Assembly: GCF_013363975.1 (NCBI RefSeq)
Contig: NZ_JABWGN010000005.1
Location: 310,001 to 374,000, forward strand
From: Nonomuraea montanisoli
Lineage (GTDB): Bacteria > Actinomycetota > Actinomycetes > Streptosporangiales > Streptosporangiaceae
DNA: 64,000 nt
Reading direction: 5' to 3'
In this document: in pieces, positions 24,483 to 36,353 of the stretch
Layout of the letters: every line of letters starts with the position of its first letter
How positions within the stretch are numbered: position 1 is the stretch's first letter
Notes under the pieces: generated by a model
Seen by the model: the letters and a program-made list of their open reading frames with translations, nothing else
Database searches by the model: none
What the model was told of the DNA's origin: nothing
Made by a program: the position numbers and the translations under genes

Positions 24483-24620
24483 CGAATCCCACGCAGGACC
24501 GCTTGCCTCCGGTCCGGATGTCTTGGGCGCCTTTTTACACCCCACCCGGCAAGCCCCCACCCCCCACGACACACCCCGACAGCGGAGGGTGTACGGCTCC
24601 GGTCGACGAATGAGGGAAGC

Positions 24621-24658
24621 CATGGCCGGCGTCGCGCGCGTAGCGGCGGCCGGCCATG
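24621..24658 (-). terminator. Inverted repeat downstream of folE
   Basis: CATGGCCGGC (24621-24630) and GCCGGCCATG (24649-24658) pair perfectly across an 18-base loop about 90 bases after the folE stop. It may terminate the ftsH-folE transcript. Confidence 0.45.
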
Positions 24659-24746
24659 TGCGGGTTCAGCGACCGTCTCCCTGGAGGCCCTCAGCCCGGT
24701 ACGGCGACTGGCGCCATGTCGGCTGTGCCGTAACAGAAGCCAGGAC

Positions 24747-25324
24747 TCACAGACGACCGAGAATGAGCGCCATCGCCTCGGCGCGGGTTTTGTCGCTGGT
24801 GCGGAAGTCGCCGCGGACGGCGGAGGTGACGGTCTTGGCGCCCGGCTTGCGAACCCCGCGCATGGTCATGCACAGGTGCTCGCACTCCAGCACCACGATC
24901 GCCCCGCGCGGCTCCAGCACGTGCATGAGCGCGTCGGCGATCTGCGACGTCATCCGCTCCTGCACCTGCGGGCGCCGGGCGTAGACGTCGACCAGCCGGG
25001 CCAGCTTGGACAGGCCCGTCACCTGGCCGCGGTCGTTGGGGATGTAGCCCACGTGCGCGAAGCCGTGGAACGGCACCAGGTGGTGCTCGCAGGTGGAGTA
25101 GACCTCGATGTCCTTGACCAGCACCATCTCGTCGTGGTCGACGTCGAAGACCTTGTTCAGCACGTCCTCGGGGTTCTGGCCGAGGCCGGAGAACTGCTCG
25201 GCATAGGCGCGGGCGACCCGGGCCGGGGTGTCGAGCAGGCCGTCACGGTCGGGATCCTCGCCGATGGCGTAGAGGATCTCGCGGACGGCCTTCTCGATCC
25301 GGCCCAGGTCTACGTCGTGCGAAC

Positions 25325-25328
<4 letters not shown>
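24747..25328 (-). CDS. folE: GTP cyclohydrolase I
   Basis: 193 residues. Opens GTP to dihydroneopterin triphosphate, the start of folate synthesis. The zinc ligands are in STCEHHLVP and [28 protein letters not shown] is the typical core. The GTG at 25328 overlaps the ftsH stop (GTGA); a longer frame would translate ftsH out of phase. The folP operon follows on the same strand after a 320-base gap. Confidence 0.96.
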
Positions 25329-27319
<1,991 letters not shown>

Positions 27320-27562
27320 CCGATGCGGAACCCCTTGCGGGCCCGTCCCTTCCTGACCATGGCCTTGAACCCCGGGACTCGTCCCGGGGGCCGCGGCATC
27401 CGATACCGCGAGATCTTCCGACTACCCGAAGAGGACGCGCGGTCACCCTTCAGGAGTCAGAAGGTACACCGGCAGAGCGCGCGGAGGGACCGCCCGCTAC
27501 ACCGGTCTTGCCCTACCAACGTACGTCAGGTCTGGTAGTGTTCCCGGCTCCTCTTCGGATTG

Positions 27563-28114
27563 CTACTCGTAAACGTGGGGCGCGAGGGTTCCGATGAACG
27601 GAAGGTTCCGGTAGCGCTCCGCGTAGTCCAGTCCATATCCGATGACGAATTCGTTGGGAATGTCGAATCCCACGTACTTCACGTCGATCGGCACCTTGAC
27701 CGCGTCGGGCTTGCGCAGCGCGGTGCAGATCTCCAGCGACGCGGGATCGCGCGACTTCAGGTTCTCCAGAAGCCAGTGCAAGGTCAGGCCGGAGTCGATG
27801 ATGTCCTCGACGATCAGCACGTGGCGGCCCATGATGTCGGTGTCCAGGTCCTTCAGCACCCGCACCACGCCGGACGACCTGGTGCCGGCGCCGTACGACG
27901 ACACCGCCATCCAGTCCATCTGCACCGGCACGTGCAACGCCCTGGCCAGGTCGGCCATCACCATGACCGCGCCCTTCAGCACGCCCACGAGCAGGACGTC
28001 CTTGCCCGCGTAATCCTGGTCGATCCGCTCGGCGAGCTCCTTGATCTTCGCCTGGAGCTCGTCCTCGGGAATGAGGACTTTCTCCAGGTCCTGGCCCATG
28101 TCGGCAGCGTCCAC
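27563..28114 (-). CDS. hpt: Hypoxanthine phosphoribosyltransferase
   Basis: 183 residues, type I PRTase. The PRPP loop is [28 protein letters not shown] and [25 protein letters not shown] are family hallmarks. It salvages hypoxanthine and guanine. GTG start at 28114 with AAGGA about eight bases upstream. It follows tilS by ten bases, the classic tilS-hpt-ftsH arrangement. Confidence 0.96.
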   Translation of the reverse strand: MDAADMGQDLEKVLIPEDELQAKIKELAERIDQDYAGKDVLLVGVLKGAVMVMADLARALHVPVQMDWMAVSSYGAGTRSSGVVRVLKDLDTDIMGRHVLIVEDIIDSGLTLHWLLENLKSRDPASLEICTALRKPDAVKVPIDVKYVGFDIPNEFVIGYGLDYAERYRNLPFIGTLAPHVYE

Positions 28115-28124
28115 CTGTGGTTCC

Positions 28125-29222
28125 TTACGGGATGGGACTGATGGCGACTATCAGGGTGCCATACCGCCTGACGGCCGCCCGCCCCCCGGGCAGGTCAACG
28201 GGCTTCTGCCCGCGCCAGTGCGTGACCAGGCGGTCTACGGCGCGTACATGCGTGGCCGACAGCGACCCCGGGGGCGCCCCCGCCGTGACGGCCGCACGCC
28301 GCAGGACCCGCCTGCGCACCGCCCCGGGCAGGGCTTCGAGCGCCGGTACGGACAGCGTCACTGATCCGCCGATATCGCTTAGAGCGCAATCCTGGTAGGC
28401 CCGATCCGCCCACTCGTCGAGCGCGTCGGCGTCCTCCCGGGCCAGCGCGGCGGTCCGGGCGAGCGCCTCGGCCACCCCCGGCCCGAGCTCCGACTCCAGC
28501 AGCGGCAGGATCCGCGTGCGCACCCGGACCCGGGTGAAGCGCGGATCCTCGTTGTGCGGGTCGTCCCACGGGCTCAGGCCGAGCGCGCGGCACGCCGCCA
28601 CCGTCGTGGCCCTCGGGATGTCGAGGAACGGCCTGAGATAGCGTCCGCTCCGCGCGGCCATCCCCGAGATCGAGCGCGGCCCGCTGCCCCTGGCCAGGCC
28701 GAGCAGCACGGTCTCGGCCTGGTCGTCACGGGTGTGCCCGAGCAGCACGGCCCGCGCCCCGAGCCGGTCGGCCGCCTCGGCCAGCGCCCGGTAACGGGCG
28801 TCGCGGGCCGCCGCCTCCGGTCCCCCCTCGGTGCCCACCTCGACGGTCAGGACCTCGGCCATGTCCAGCCCCAGGGGCGCGGCCAGGGCGGCGACCTGCT
28901 CGGCCCGCTCGGCCGAACCGGGCTGGAGCTGGTGGTCGACCGTGAGCAGCCCCGCCTTCAGTCCGGCGCGGGGCGCCACGAAGCCGAGCGCCGCCGCCAG
29001 GGCCAGGGAGTCGGCGCCGCCGCTGCACGCGACGAGCACCGGCCCTTCCGGCGCGGGGCCGCCCGGCGCGGAGCCGCGTGGGGCAGGTTCACCAGGCGCG
29101 GGGCCGCCCGGCGCAGGTTCGCCCTGCGCCGGTTCTCGCTGCACCTGCTCGCTCGACGCCGCGGCGGCCAGCGCCTCGCGCACGGCCCGCCGGACGTCTG
29201 CCACGGCCGGATGCGGACCCAC
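28125..29222 (-). CDS. tilS: tRNA(Ile)-lysidine synthase with low-complexity insert
   Basis: 365 residues. Converts the CAU anticodon cytidine of tRNA-Ile2 to lysidine using ATP and lysine. The PP-loop is [38 protein letters not shown] and PFLDIPR follow. Between about residues 28 and 60, before the PP-loop, sits a Pro/Gly/Ala/Glu insert built of [10 protein letters not shown] units that most TilS proteins lack. GTG start with GGAG nine bases upstream. Confidence 0.93.
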   Translation of the reverse strand: MGPHPAVADVRRAVREALAAAASSEQVQREPAQGEPAPGGPAPGEPAPRGSAPGGPAPEGPVLVACSGGADSLALAAALGFVAPRAGLKAGLLTVDHQLQPGSAERAEQVAALAAPLGLDMAEVLTVEVGTEGGPEAAARDARYRALAEAADRLGARAVLLGHTRDDQAETVLLGLARGSGPRSISGMAARSGRYLRPFLDIPRATTVAACRALGLSPWDDPHNEDPRFTRVRVRTRILPLLESELGPGVAEALARTAALAREDADALDEWADRAYQDCALSDIGGSVTLSVPALEALPGAVRRRVLRRAAVTAGAPPGSLSATHVRAVDRLVTHWRGQKPVDLPGGRAAVRRYGTLIVAISPIP

Positions 29223-29237
29223 GGGCGGCGACTCCGA

Positions 29238-30314
29238 TCAGGCCGGCAGCGCCGGGGCGCCGATGACGCGGCGGATCCAGGCGTCCGGGTCGGAGATCTC
29301 ACCCGTCGTCGGCAGCGTCTCCGCCGACGTCCAGACCCGGTTGAACCCGTCCATGCCGACCTTGCCCACCACCGTGCGCACGAAGGCCGACCCCTCGGCG
29401 TACTGCTTCATCTTCAGCTCGATGCCGAGCAGGCGGCGGATGGTGCGGTCGAGCTTGGACCCGCCCTCGCGGCGCTGGGCGAACTTGGCCCGGATGTCGG
29501 CGACCGTGGGCACCACGGACGGGCCCACGGCGTCCATCACGTAGTCGCCGTGCCCCTCCACCAGCGTCATCACGGCCGTCAGGCGGTCGAGGATCTCCTT
29601 CTGGGCCGGCGTCTGGATGACGTCGATGAGGTTGCCCTCGCCGCCCCGCACCACGTCGGCCACGGTGTCGGCGGCGCCGCGCAGCCGTTCGATGATCGTG
29701 CCGAGGTCGAGGTCGGAGGCGAGCAGGAACTCGGTCATCTGCGAGCGGATGTACTCGCGCAGCCACGGCACGCCGGTGAACTGCACCCGGTGGGTCTCCT
29801 CGTGCAGGCACACCCACAGGCGGAAGTCGTGCGGGTCGACGTTCATCTCCCGCTCGGCGTGGACGATGTTGGGGGCCACCAGCGTCAGGCGGCCCGCCGG
29901 CTCGCGGCCCGACGGGTCCGGCGGCAGGAACAGCTCGTACTGGCCGAGCACGCGCGAGGCGAGGAAGGCGAGCACGGCGCCCACCTCGACGCCGGTGATG
30001 CGCGAGCCCACGGCGGTCACGATCGGCGGCGGCGGGTTGGCGCCGCTGCCGATGCGCTGGGTCAGCGGCTCCAGCACGACGCGGAAGCCCTCGACGTTGG
30101 CCCTGATCCAGCCGGGCCGGTCGACGACCGTCGCCGGCTGGGGCGCGGTGTCCGTGTGAATCTTGGTGAACTCGCGCACGTGGCCCTCGGCCTCGCGAGA
30201 GAGCGCGCGGAGCTCGGTGACGGCCTGTCTGGCCTCTTCACGGCTCACTTGGGGACCGGAGCGCACCAGGCGCGTGCCGGTCGAGACGGCCAGATCCCAG
30301 TCGATCACCTGCAT
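29238..30314 (-). CDS. Zinc-dependent metalloprotease (DUF2342 family)
   Basis: 358 residues, a conserved actinobacterial family historically annotated as coenzyme F420 biosynthesis-associated. The zinc site is visible as LHEETHRVQF (HExxH) with a further Glu and His in VEGHGDYVM. The ATG at 30314 (MQVIDWDLAVSTG) is chosen; upstream in-frame sequence belongs to the intergenic repeat at 30346. Its place between dacB and tilS is conserved as I recall. Substrate unknown. Confidence 0.88.
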   Translation of the reverse strand: MQVIDWDLAVSTGTRLVRSGPQVSREEARQAVTELRALSREAEGHVREFTKIHTDTAPQPATVVDRPGWIRANVEGFRVVLEPLTQRIGSGANPPPPIVTAVGSRITGVEVGAVLAFLASRVLGQYELFLPPDPSGREPAGRLTLVAPNIVHAEREMNVDPHDFRLWVCLHEETHRVQFTGVPWLREYIRSQMTEFLLASDLDLGTIIERLRGAADTVADVVRGGEGNLIDVIQTPAQKEILDRLTAVMTLVEGHGDYVMDAVGPSVVPTVADIRAKFAQRREGGSKLDRTIRRLLGIELKMKQYAEGSAFVRTVVGKVGMDGFNRVWTSAETLPTTGEISDPDAWIRRVIGAPALPA

Positions 30315-30345
30315 ACCGTCCACCGTACGTTGTTCGATCCGTACC

Positions 30346-30417
30346 CGCGAAGAAGCGCCGGTGTCTGGACTGAGGAGAGAGGGAGCGAAGCGACCGAACG
30401 ACGAAGGAAGACACCGG
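30346..30417. repeat. Structured intergenic repeat, copy A
   Basis: A 32-base segment (30346-30377) is repeated at 30461-30492 with one change, and the whole element is homologous to the reverse complement of 50265-50326. Its ends pair as CCGGTGTCT/AGACACCGG (30358-30366 with 30409-30417). Confidence 0.75.
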
Positions 30418-30460
30418 ACCCGAGCGACTGAGCCGCGATCCGCAGGATCGCCATCAAACA

Positions 30461-30492
30461 CGCGAAGAAGCGCCGGTGCCTGGACTGAGGAG
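30461..30492. repeat. Structured intergenic repeat, partial copy B
   Basis: Matches 30346-30377 at 31 of 32 bases, lies six bases beyond the dacB stop, and lacks the distal arm. Confidence 0.75.
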
Positions 30493-30497
30493 TGAGC

Positions 30498-31919
30498 TCA
30501 GGAGCGGGCGACCAGGGCGGCCAGTTTGTCGAGGACGGGTTCGGCGTTGAGGGGGACGCGGTCGGCCATGAAGGCGAACGTGACGAGGCGGCCGTCCTTG
30601 GTGGTGGCGAGCCCCGCCAGCGTGTTGACGTTGTTGAGCGTGCCGGTCTTGGCGCGGACCAGCCCCACCTGTCCCCTGCTGGCGGCGGAGGTGAAGCGGC
30701 GGCCGTTGCCGAGCGTGCCGGAGAAGCCGGCGACGGGCATGCCGGAGGCCACCGCCCTCAGCTCCGGGTGGGCGGCGCTGCTCGCGGTGGCGATGACGCG
30801 GGCCAGCGCGTCGGGGCTGATGCGGTTGAACGGCGACAGCCCGCTGCCGTCGCGGATCTGGACCCCGCCCGGGAAGCCGAGCCGCTTGAGCACCTGCAGG
30901 GTCGCCGCGGCGCCGCCCTCGAAGGAGGCGGGCTGCCCTTCCTTGACCGCCACCTGGCGGGCCAGCGCCTCGGCCAGGTCGTCGTCGCTGAACGTCAGCG
31001 TGTGCTCGACCAGGGCGTAGACGGGCGGCGACTCGACGCGGGCCAGCTCGGCCGCGCCCGCCGGGGCCTTGGCGGGCCGCGCGGAGCCCGACACGCCGAT
31101 CCCCTGGCGGCCGAGGAGCCGGGCGAACGCGGCGGCGGCGAAGCGCGGCGGGTCGGTGACGCGCGGCGTGGACTGGCTGGGGTAGCGGCGCCCCTCGTCG
31201 ATCACGAGCGAGGACACCGGGGCGACCTCGCCGTCGGGTATGTAGTTCGGCTTCCAGCAGGAGCACACCCGCTCGCCGGTGTAGAGGGTGGCGTCGTACG
31301 AGAGCGTGACCTTGGTGACGCCCTTGGCCTTCAGGGCCGCGGCGGTGCGCGAGGCGAGCGTGGCCAGCGACGCCGGCTTGGGATAGGCGCCGGGCTTGGC
31401 CGACGGGCCGGCCAGCGTGGGGTCACCGCCGCCGACCAGCACGACCGCGCCCGGCGTGGCGCCCTGGACGACGCGGGTGGCGAAGCGGGTGTCGGGGCCG
31501 AGCGAGGCCAGGGCGGCGGTGCTGGTGACCAGTTTCGTGGTGGAGGCGGGGGTGATGCCGGTGTCGGCGCCGGCGGCGAAGATCCGCTCTCCGGTGGCCG
31601 CGTCCAGGACGACGGCGCCCACCCGGGCCCCCAGCTCTTTGTCACCCAGGGCGTCGGTGAGCTGACGGGTCAAAGTACTCTTAGTCGGGAGAGGTCCGTC
31701 TCCGGCCCTCGCCGCAAGCCCGGGCAGAACCGGGCCGGCGGTGACCACGGGGGCCGCGGGAGACCCCTCGGGAGACGCCGTCGGCTCGTCCGGTGACGAC
31801 TGCCTTGTCAGGGCGTCCAGGTCCAGGCCGCTCGTCACCACGTAGACGCCGGTGACGATCGTGAGGATCTGGAGCAGGGCGAGCGTGGTCAGCATCACCC
31901 ACCGCTCGTGCCGCGCCAC
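30498..31919 (-). CDS. dacB: D-alanyl-D-alanine carboxypeptidase/endopeptidase, PBP4 type
   Basis: 473 residues, peptidase family S13. An N-terminal membrane anchor ([19 protein letters not shown]) is followed by a Ser/Pro linker and the enzyme. Penicillin-binding motifs are PASTTKLVT (SxxK), [10 protein letters not shown] (SxN position) and [10 protein letters not shown] (KTG). It trims peptidoglycan stem peptides. A GTG at 31919 is used; ATG nine codons later is an alternative. It is divergent from ppa. Confidence 0.93.
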   Translation of the reverse strand: MARHERWVMLTTLALLQILTIVTGVYVVTSGLDLDALTRQSSPDEPTASPEGSPAAPVVTAGPVLPGLAARAGDGPLPTKSTLTRQLTDALGDKELGARVGAVVLDAATGERIFAAGADTGITPASTTKLVTSTAALASLGPDTRFATRVVQGATPGAVVLVGGGDPTLAGPSAKPGAYPKPASLATLASRTAAALKAKGVTKVTLSYDATLYTGERVCSCWKPNYIPDGEVAPVSSLVIDEGRRYPSQSTPRVTDPPRFAAAAFARLLGRQGIGVSGSARPAKAPAGAAELARVESPPVYALVEHTLTFSDDDLAEALARQVAVKEGQPASFEGGAAATLQVLKRLGFPGGVQIRDGSGLSPFNRISPDALARVIATASSAAHPELRAVASGMPVAGFSGTLGNGRRFTSAASRGQVGLVRAKTGTLNNVNTLAGLATTKDGRLVTFAFMADRVPLNAEPVLDKLAALVARS

Positions 31920-32003
31920 GTCCCTGACCTCTCTCCTGGTGTTCGCCTACGAGACATTAACGCCCACCCGGGGGTGCCGGGGGGTATGAGCGGAGGAACC
32001 GCG

Positions 32004-32498
32004 GTGGAGTTCGACGTTGTCGTTGAGATTCCCAAGGGACAACGGAACAAGTACGAAGTGGACCACGAGACCGGGAAGATCAGGCTTGACCGGCTCCTGT
32101 TCACCTCCACGCAGTACCCCGCCGACTACGGCTTCATCGAGAACACCCTCGGCGAGGACGGCGACCCCCTCGACGCGCTGGTGCTGCTCCAGGAGCCGAC
32201 GTTCCCGGGCTGCTACATCACCTGCCGCGCGGTCGGCATGTTCCGGATGACCGACGAGAAGGGCGGTGACGACAAGGTCCTCTGCGTCCCGTCCACCGAC
32301 CCGCGCATGGAGCACATCCGCGACATCCACCACGTGCCGGAGTTCGACCGGCTGGAGATCCAGCACTTCTTCGAGGTCTACAAGGACCTGGAGCCCGGCA
32401 AGTCCGTCGAGGGCGCCAACTGGGTGGGCCGCATGGAGGCCGAGGTCGAGATCAAGCGCTCCTTCGACCGGGCGCGCGAAGAGGGCCACGCCCACTGA
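32004..32498 (+). CDS. ppa: Inorganic pyrophosphatase
   Basis: 164 residues, soluble family [40 protein letters not shown] (metal-binding aspartates) and a second acidic site near [14 protein letters not shown] are all present. The start is GTG at 32004 with GGAGG seven bases upstream; an earlier ATG in the frame would extend into the dacB-ppa promoter region. Confidence 0.96.
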   Translation: MEFDVVVEIPKGQRNKYEVDHETGKIRLDRLLFTSTQYPADYGFIENTLGEDGDPLDALVLLQEPTFPGCYITCRAVGMFRMTDEKGGDDKVLCVPSTDPRMEHIRDIHHVPEFDRLEIQHFFEVYKDLEPGKSVEGANWVGRMEAEVEIKRSFDRAREEGHAH

Positions 32499-32526
32499 CC
32501 TCCCGGTCACCCTCACGACACACCTC

Positions 32527-33726
32527 TCAGGCCGGCCTGGTGGCGCCCACCAGGTCGGGCCGCCACATCGAGGCCACGCGCACCACGTCTCCGGTCTGGG
32601 GCGCGTGCACCATCATGCCGTCGCCCACGTAGATCCCCACGTGGTGGATGGTGCCGGGGTCCTCGCTCTCGTACCCGAAGAACAGCAGGTCGCCACGGCG
32701 TAGCTGGTCATACGGGATGTGCGGGCCGGAGGTCCACTGGGTGCCCGTCCAGTGGTCGAGCTGCACTCCCACCTGCTCCCAGGCCCGCATGGTCAGGCCG
32801 GAGCAGTCGTAGCTCGACGGCCCGGCCGCGGCCCACACGTACGGCTTGCCGAGCTGGGTGAGCGCCCAGTTGGCGGCCAGGTCGCCTCCGGCCGAGCCCT
32901 TGGCGACCAGGCCGGCGGCCCCGAGACCGGCGAGCCGGGCCTGACGGGCCGCCTCGCGCTCCCTGGCCAGCCGGTCGGCCCTGCTTCGCGCGGCGTTCAC
33001 CCGGTGCTCCAGCGCGTGGAGCTCCCTGCGCAGGCCCCTGGTCTGCTCCCGCTGCCTGGCGACGGCCTGCTCGGCCGCGGCCTTGGCCCGCTCCGCCCGT
33101 TCCGACGCCTCCCGCTGCGCGGCGTAGGCGTCGGCCGCCTGCGCGCGCAGGATGCCGGCGACGGCCTGACTGTCGCGCATCTGGGAGAGGATGAGGGCGC
33201 GCTCGCCGCTCATGTGCTCCAGCACGCTCGCCCGGTGCAGGTAGCCGTCGGCGTCGCCGGTGTCGTTCATCATGAACAGGTACGGCTTGCTCAGGTCGAA
33301 GCCGCCGTAGCTCTCCACGACGAGCGCCGCGACCTTCGACCGCGCCGACTCGACCTGCGCGTCGGCCGACGCCAGCCGTGCCCGCGCCTGGTCGTACTCC
33401 TGGCTCGCCTGCCGCATCCGGACCATCTCGCCGTTGTACGCCTCGACCAGCCGCTCGACGCTGGCGGTGAGCTCGTCCAGACGGGCGCGTGCCTCGACCA
33501 GCGCGGCGCTGGCGACGCCGAGCTCCTTGGTGCGCTGCCGTACGGCGCGGCGGGCGCGCGAGACCTCACGTGTGGACGGCGGCCGCCTCGCGACGACCGA
33601 CGGCGCACCGAAGGCGCTGAAAGCGTCCTGGCGGGGGGACGCGTGGACGGGGGCGGACGCGGAGTTGGCCGGCGGACACAGGGCGACGACCAGGCAGGCG
33701 GCGAGGCCCACCCTCACGGAGCGCAT
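32527..33726 (-). CDS. Secreted NlpC/P60 peptidoglycan endopeptidase
   Basis: 399 residues with the same plan as the enzyme at 2254: signal peptide, long coiled coil (about 55-270), and NlpC/P60 domain with Cys in SSYDCSGLTM and His in TIHHVGIYVG. Differences are a longer Arg/Ala-rich coiled coil and a shorter leader, with no riboswitch. GAGGAGGGGG precedes the ATG. It and the riboswitch-controlled enzyme are probably paralogues with different regulation. Confidence 0.93.
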   Translation of the reverse strand: MRSVRVGLAACLVVALCPPANSASAPVHASPRQDAFSAFGAPSVVARRPPSTREVSRARRAVRQRTKELGVASAALVEARARLDELTASVERLVEAYNGEMVRMRQASQEYDQARARLASADAQVESARSKVAALVVESYGGFDLSKPYLFMMNDTGDADGYLHRASVLEHMSGERALILSQMRDSQAVAGILRAQAADAYAAQREASERAERAKAAAEQAVARQREQTRGLRRELHALEHRVNAARSRADRLAREREAARQARLAGLGAAGLVAKGSAGGDLAANWALTQLGKPYVWAAAGPSSYDCSGLTMRAWEQVGVQLDHWTGTQWTSGPHIPYDQLRRGDLLFFGYESEDPGTIHHVGIYVGDGMMVHAPQTGDVVRVASMWRPDLVGATRPA

Positions 33727-33808
33727 GCTTCCCCCTCCTCGATGGTGGCATTACGCACCACCTTTCCCAGAGGTCACTCTGCGCACACGTGAGGCTCACC
33801 GAGCGTGT

Positions 33809-34465
33809 TCACTCAAGGCGGAACAGGCGTTGGATCCAAGGTCGTACACCAAGGGGCGGCGGAAAGGCGTCGCGCGGATACGTGAAGACCGACGTCGGCG
33901 CCTGGTAGCGGGCGCGCAGGTCGGCGGCGTTGCACCAGTCGGCCCCCACCCGCGCGGCCGCCCAGGCCGCGGCGATGGCCGGGCGCGCCTCGGGATGCCG
34001 GTCGTAGGTCTGGTACAGCGTCATGGTCGCGTCGGCCGCCAGGAAGCCGTCGCCCCGGTACGCGGCCCCGGCCAGGTAGGACGCGGTGATCCGGCCGCCG
34101 TGGGGGCTGGCCAGGGCCCACGTCCAGTTGGCCACGACCAGCGCGAGCACCGGTTCGGGCACCGCGGCGGCCGCCGCGTACATGCGCGCCTGCCGCGGCC
34201 CGGTCAGCCGCAGCGGGATCCAGAACCAGTCGAGCTCGCCGGGCGGCAGGTCGGCGGCCAGCCAGTGCAGCAGGGCCAGGCCCCGGGCGGTGCGCAGGCG
34301 GCAGAGCTCCAGGACATGGCGGAACATGCGCGGCCCGCGGTCGATCCACGTGGGCCAGGTGATCCGGTGGCTCCTGGTCACGGCCTCGGCCAGCTCCGCG
34401 CGGACGGGCAGCGGGCACACCCGGCAGCCGAGGTGCGGGTCGTCGCGGAGCTGGTATGCCTGCAT
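33809..34465 (-). CDS. Conserved hypothetical protein
   Basis: 218 residues, rich in Trp, Arg and Ala (RITWPTWIDRGPRMFRH, ELDWFWIPLRLTGPRQ). It has no signal, membrane segment or motif that I recognise, apart from CRVCPLP near the N-terminus. It starts nine bases after the stop of the sigma/anti-sigma gene and is probably co-transcribed with it, so a link to that regulator is possible. Confidence 0.75.
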   Translation of the reverse strand: MQAYQLRDDPHLGCRVCPLPVRAELAEAVTRSHRITWPTWIDRGPRMFRHVLELCRLRTARGLALLHWLAADLPPGELDWFWIPLRLTGPRQARMYAAAAAVPEPVLALVVANWTWALASPHGGRITASYLAGAAYRGDGFLAADATMTLYQTYDRHPEARPAIAAAWAAARVGADWCNAADLRARYQAPTSVFTYPRDAFPPPLGVRPWIQRLFRLE

Positions 34466-34473
34466 CGGCGGGG

Positions 34474-36168
34474 TCAGGCGGTCGCCGAGGAGGACGGCGT
34501 GGGGGGCTGCTCGGGGGTCGGGACGGGCGTGGCGGGCGGGGGCGGGGTGGGGGCGGGGACGGGAGTCGGGCGGGGATCGTCCGGCGGGCTGGACACGTGG
34601 CTCGGGGAGGGATGGCCGGAGGGGTCGCCGGTGGGCTTGCCCGTGGGTTTTCCGGTGGGCTTCCCGGTGGGCGCGGCGGTCGGCTTGCCGGTGGGGCAGG
34701 GCGTGGGGGCCGGGCCGTGGCTCTGGTGCTCCCTGCCGCCCGGGTCGGCCGGGGTGCCGGGGGGCGGCGGGGTGACGGGGCCGGGCGGCGTGACAGGAGC
34801 GCCCGGGTCGCGGGTCGGGCGGGCCGGCGACGACGAGGGCGCCGCGGGAGCGCCGGTGGCGCCCGTGCTGGCCGGCAGGGAGCCCTGGGTGGGGACGATC
34901 CCCGCGGTCGGCGGCGGCTCGACCGGCGTGATCGAGTGGAACATCCCGTACGGGAACGTCGCCCGGGAGTCCACGATCGGCTCGACGATGGGCTTGACGT
35001 CGACGGGCTGACCGTCCGGCGCGGGGGGCCACGGCATGCGGGCGCCGGGCGGCCCGGCCGTCGCGGGGAACGCCGCCGGGGTGCCGCCTCCCTTGTGCAG
35101 GTCGCCTTGGAACTGGTGGAAGACGGTCGCTATCGCCACCATGGACGCGACCGCCGCCAGTGTGCCCGCCAGCGCCTGAGGCCAGCGACGAGGCCGCCTG
35201 TCACCCGGTTCGGGAAACCCGTCGTGACCGAGCGCCCCCGATCGTCTCGCGACGTAACGCCGGTACGGCAGCAGCTCGGGGTCGGCGAAGCAGCTCAGCA
35301 CCCTGACCCGCAGCGCGGCGGGCAGCGGGACCGGCGGCACCAGGTCGAAGACCTTGGACTCCGACACCGGCCGGTCGCGGTGCGGCGCGCAGGTCTCGCA
35401 CCGGGACAGGTGCCGGACGAGCTCCTCGCGCATCAGCGGTGTCAGCTCTCCGGCGAAGCCGCTCAGGATGCGGGCCCTCGTGGGGCAGTCGTAGGGCCCC
35501 TTGCGGGCCAGCACCTCGGCCGTGATCGCGTCGCGCAGGCGCTCGCGGGCCTGCGCGCGGGCCGCCTCGACCTGGCGCGGGCGGGCGCCGAGCACCGCCG
35601 CCACCTCCGGGACGGTCAGTCCGTGCCGGGTCGTCAGCTCCAGCACCGCCCGGTCGGCGACGGGCAGGCCGCGCACCGCGTTGGCCGCCATGACGCGCAG
35701 GTCGGCGTCGGCGGGGTCAGCGGGCGGCTCGGCCGCGAAGGGCGACCCGGCCGGGAAGGGGGACCCGGCCGGGAAGGTCGGCTGGGCCGGGAAGGACCAC
35801 TCGCTCCGGAAGGGCGGCTCGGCCGGGTGAGACGACTCGTCGGCCGGCCAGCCGGGGCCGGTGACGGGCGCCTCGGGCGCGTCCGCCGGCTCTCCGGCGT
35901 CGGGGCGGACGGCGGCCAGCCGCCGGCGCAGGCACTCGGCGTGGGCGAGCGCGTAGAGCCACGTCCTCAGGCGCCCGGGATCGGAAAGGGAACCGGCGTG
36001 CTCGGCCGCCGCGATCAGGGTGTCGCGAAGGGCCACCTGGGCGCTGTCGGCGTGCGGAAGAAGGGACCAGCAGTATCTATAGATGCCCTCGGCGTACGCG
36101 TCATAGAGCGCGGCGAGGGCATCCGGGTCGCCGGCGCGGAGCGCTTCGACCAGGACGCGGTCATTCAT
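34474..36168 (-). CDS. Sigma factor fused to anti-sigma-like zinc motif, membrane helix and Pro/Thr tail
   Basis: 564 residues. Region 2 (about 1-87: DALAALYDAYAEGIYRYCWSL, RTWLYALAHAECLRRR), a 70-residue Pro-rich linker with PFPAGS repeats, region 4 (about 158-216: GLTVPEVAAVLGARPRQVEAAR), then HLSRCETC (HxxxCxxC, the zinc anti-sigma signature), one membrane helix near 335, and a long proline-rich outer part with PTGK repeats (about 34620-34700). This resembles ECF groups with built-in anti-sigma domains. The outer tail may sense the wall. The start codon lacks a strong ribosome-binding site. Confidence 0.82.
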   Translation of the reverse strand: MNDRVLVEALRAGDPDALAALYDAYAEGIYRYCWSLLPHADSAQVALRDTLIAAAEHAGSLSDPGRLRTWLYALAHAECLRRRLAAVRPDAGEPADAPEAPVTGPGWPADESSHPAEPPFRSEWSFPAQPTFPAGSPFPAGSPFAAEPPADPADADLRVMAANAVRGLPVADRAVLELTTRHGLTVPEVAAVLGARPRQVEAARAQARERLRDAITAEVLARKGPYDCPTRARILSGFAGELTPLMREELVRHLSRCETCAPHRDRPVSESKVFDLVPPVPLPAALRVRVLSCFADPELLPYRRYVARRSGALGHDGFPEPGDRRPRRWPQALAGTLAAVASMVAIATVFHQFQGDLHKGGGTPAAFPATAGPPGARMPWPPAPDGQPVDVKPIVEPIVDSRATFPYGMFHSITPVEPPPTAGIVPTQGSLPASTGATGAPAAPSSSPARPTRDPGAPVTPPGPVTPPPPGTPADPGGREHQSHGPAPTPCPTGKPTAAPTGKPTGKPTGKPTGDPSGHPSPSHVSSPPDDPRPTPVPAPTPPPPATPVPTPEQPPTPSSSATA

Positions 36169-36245
36169 ATGACCGAATGTAATGGATTAGTAACTTGTAG
36201 TTCTACCGTTTCGGAGCCTACGGCGTGGCTCGTTCACCTTGCCGG

Positions 36246-36260
36246 GCGGAACCGTTCCGC
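36246..36260. promoter_or_regulatory. Palindrome upstream of the sigma factor
   Basis: GCGGAAC-C-GTTCCGC, a perfect 7-1-7 palindrome 78 bases upstream of the sigma-factor start. GGAAC is also the usual ECF -35 core, so autoregulation is possible; no clear -10 was found at the right distance. Confidence 0.4.
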
Positions 36261-36353
36261 AATAAACCACCCAAACCCATTTATCGGCTAATTTAGAGAA
36301 TATTTCGCATTACTCGGCGGGCCGCGTCCTGGGAGGAACGGACGCGGCCCCGA

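Larger units (their letters stand above)
24423..24746. other. Intergenic region between folE and folP
   Basis: About 320 bases without a credible gene. It holds a perfect DnaA-box decamer (24473-24482) close to the folP start and a 10-bp inverted repeat (24621-24658). The operon promoter for folP must lie here, but I see no strong hexamer pair. Confidence 0.5.
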
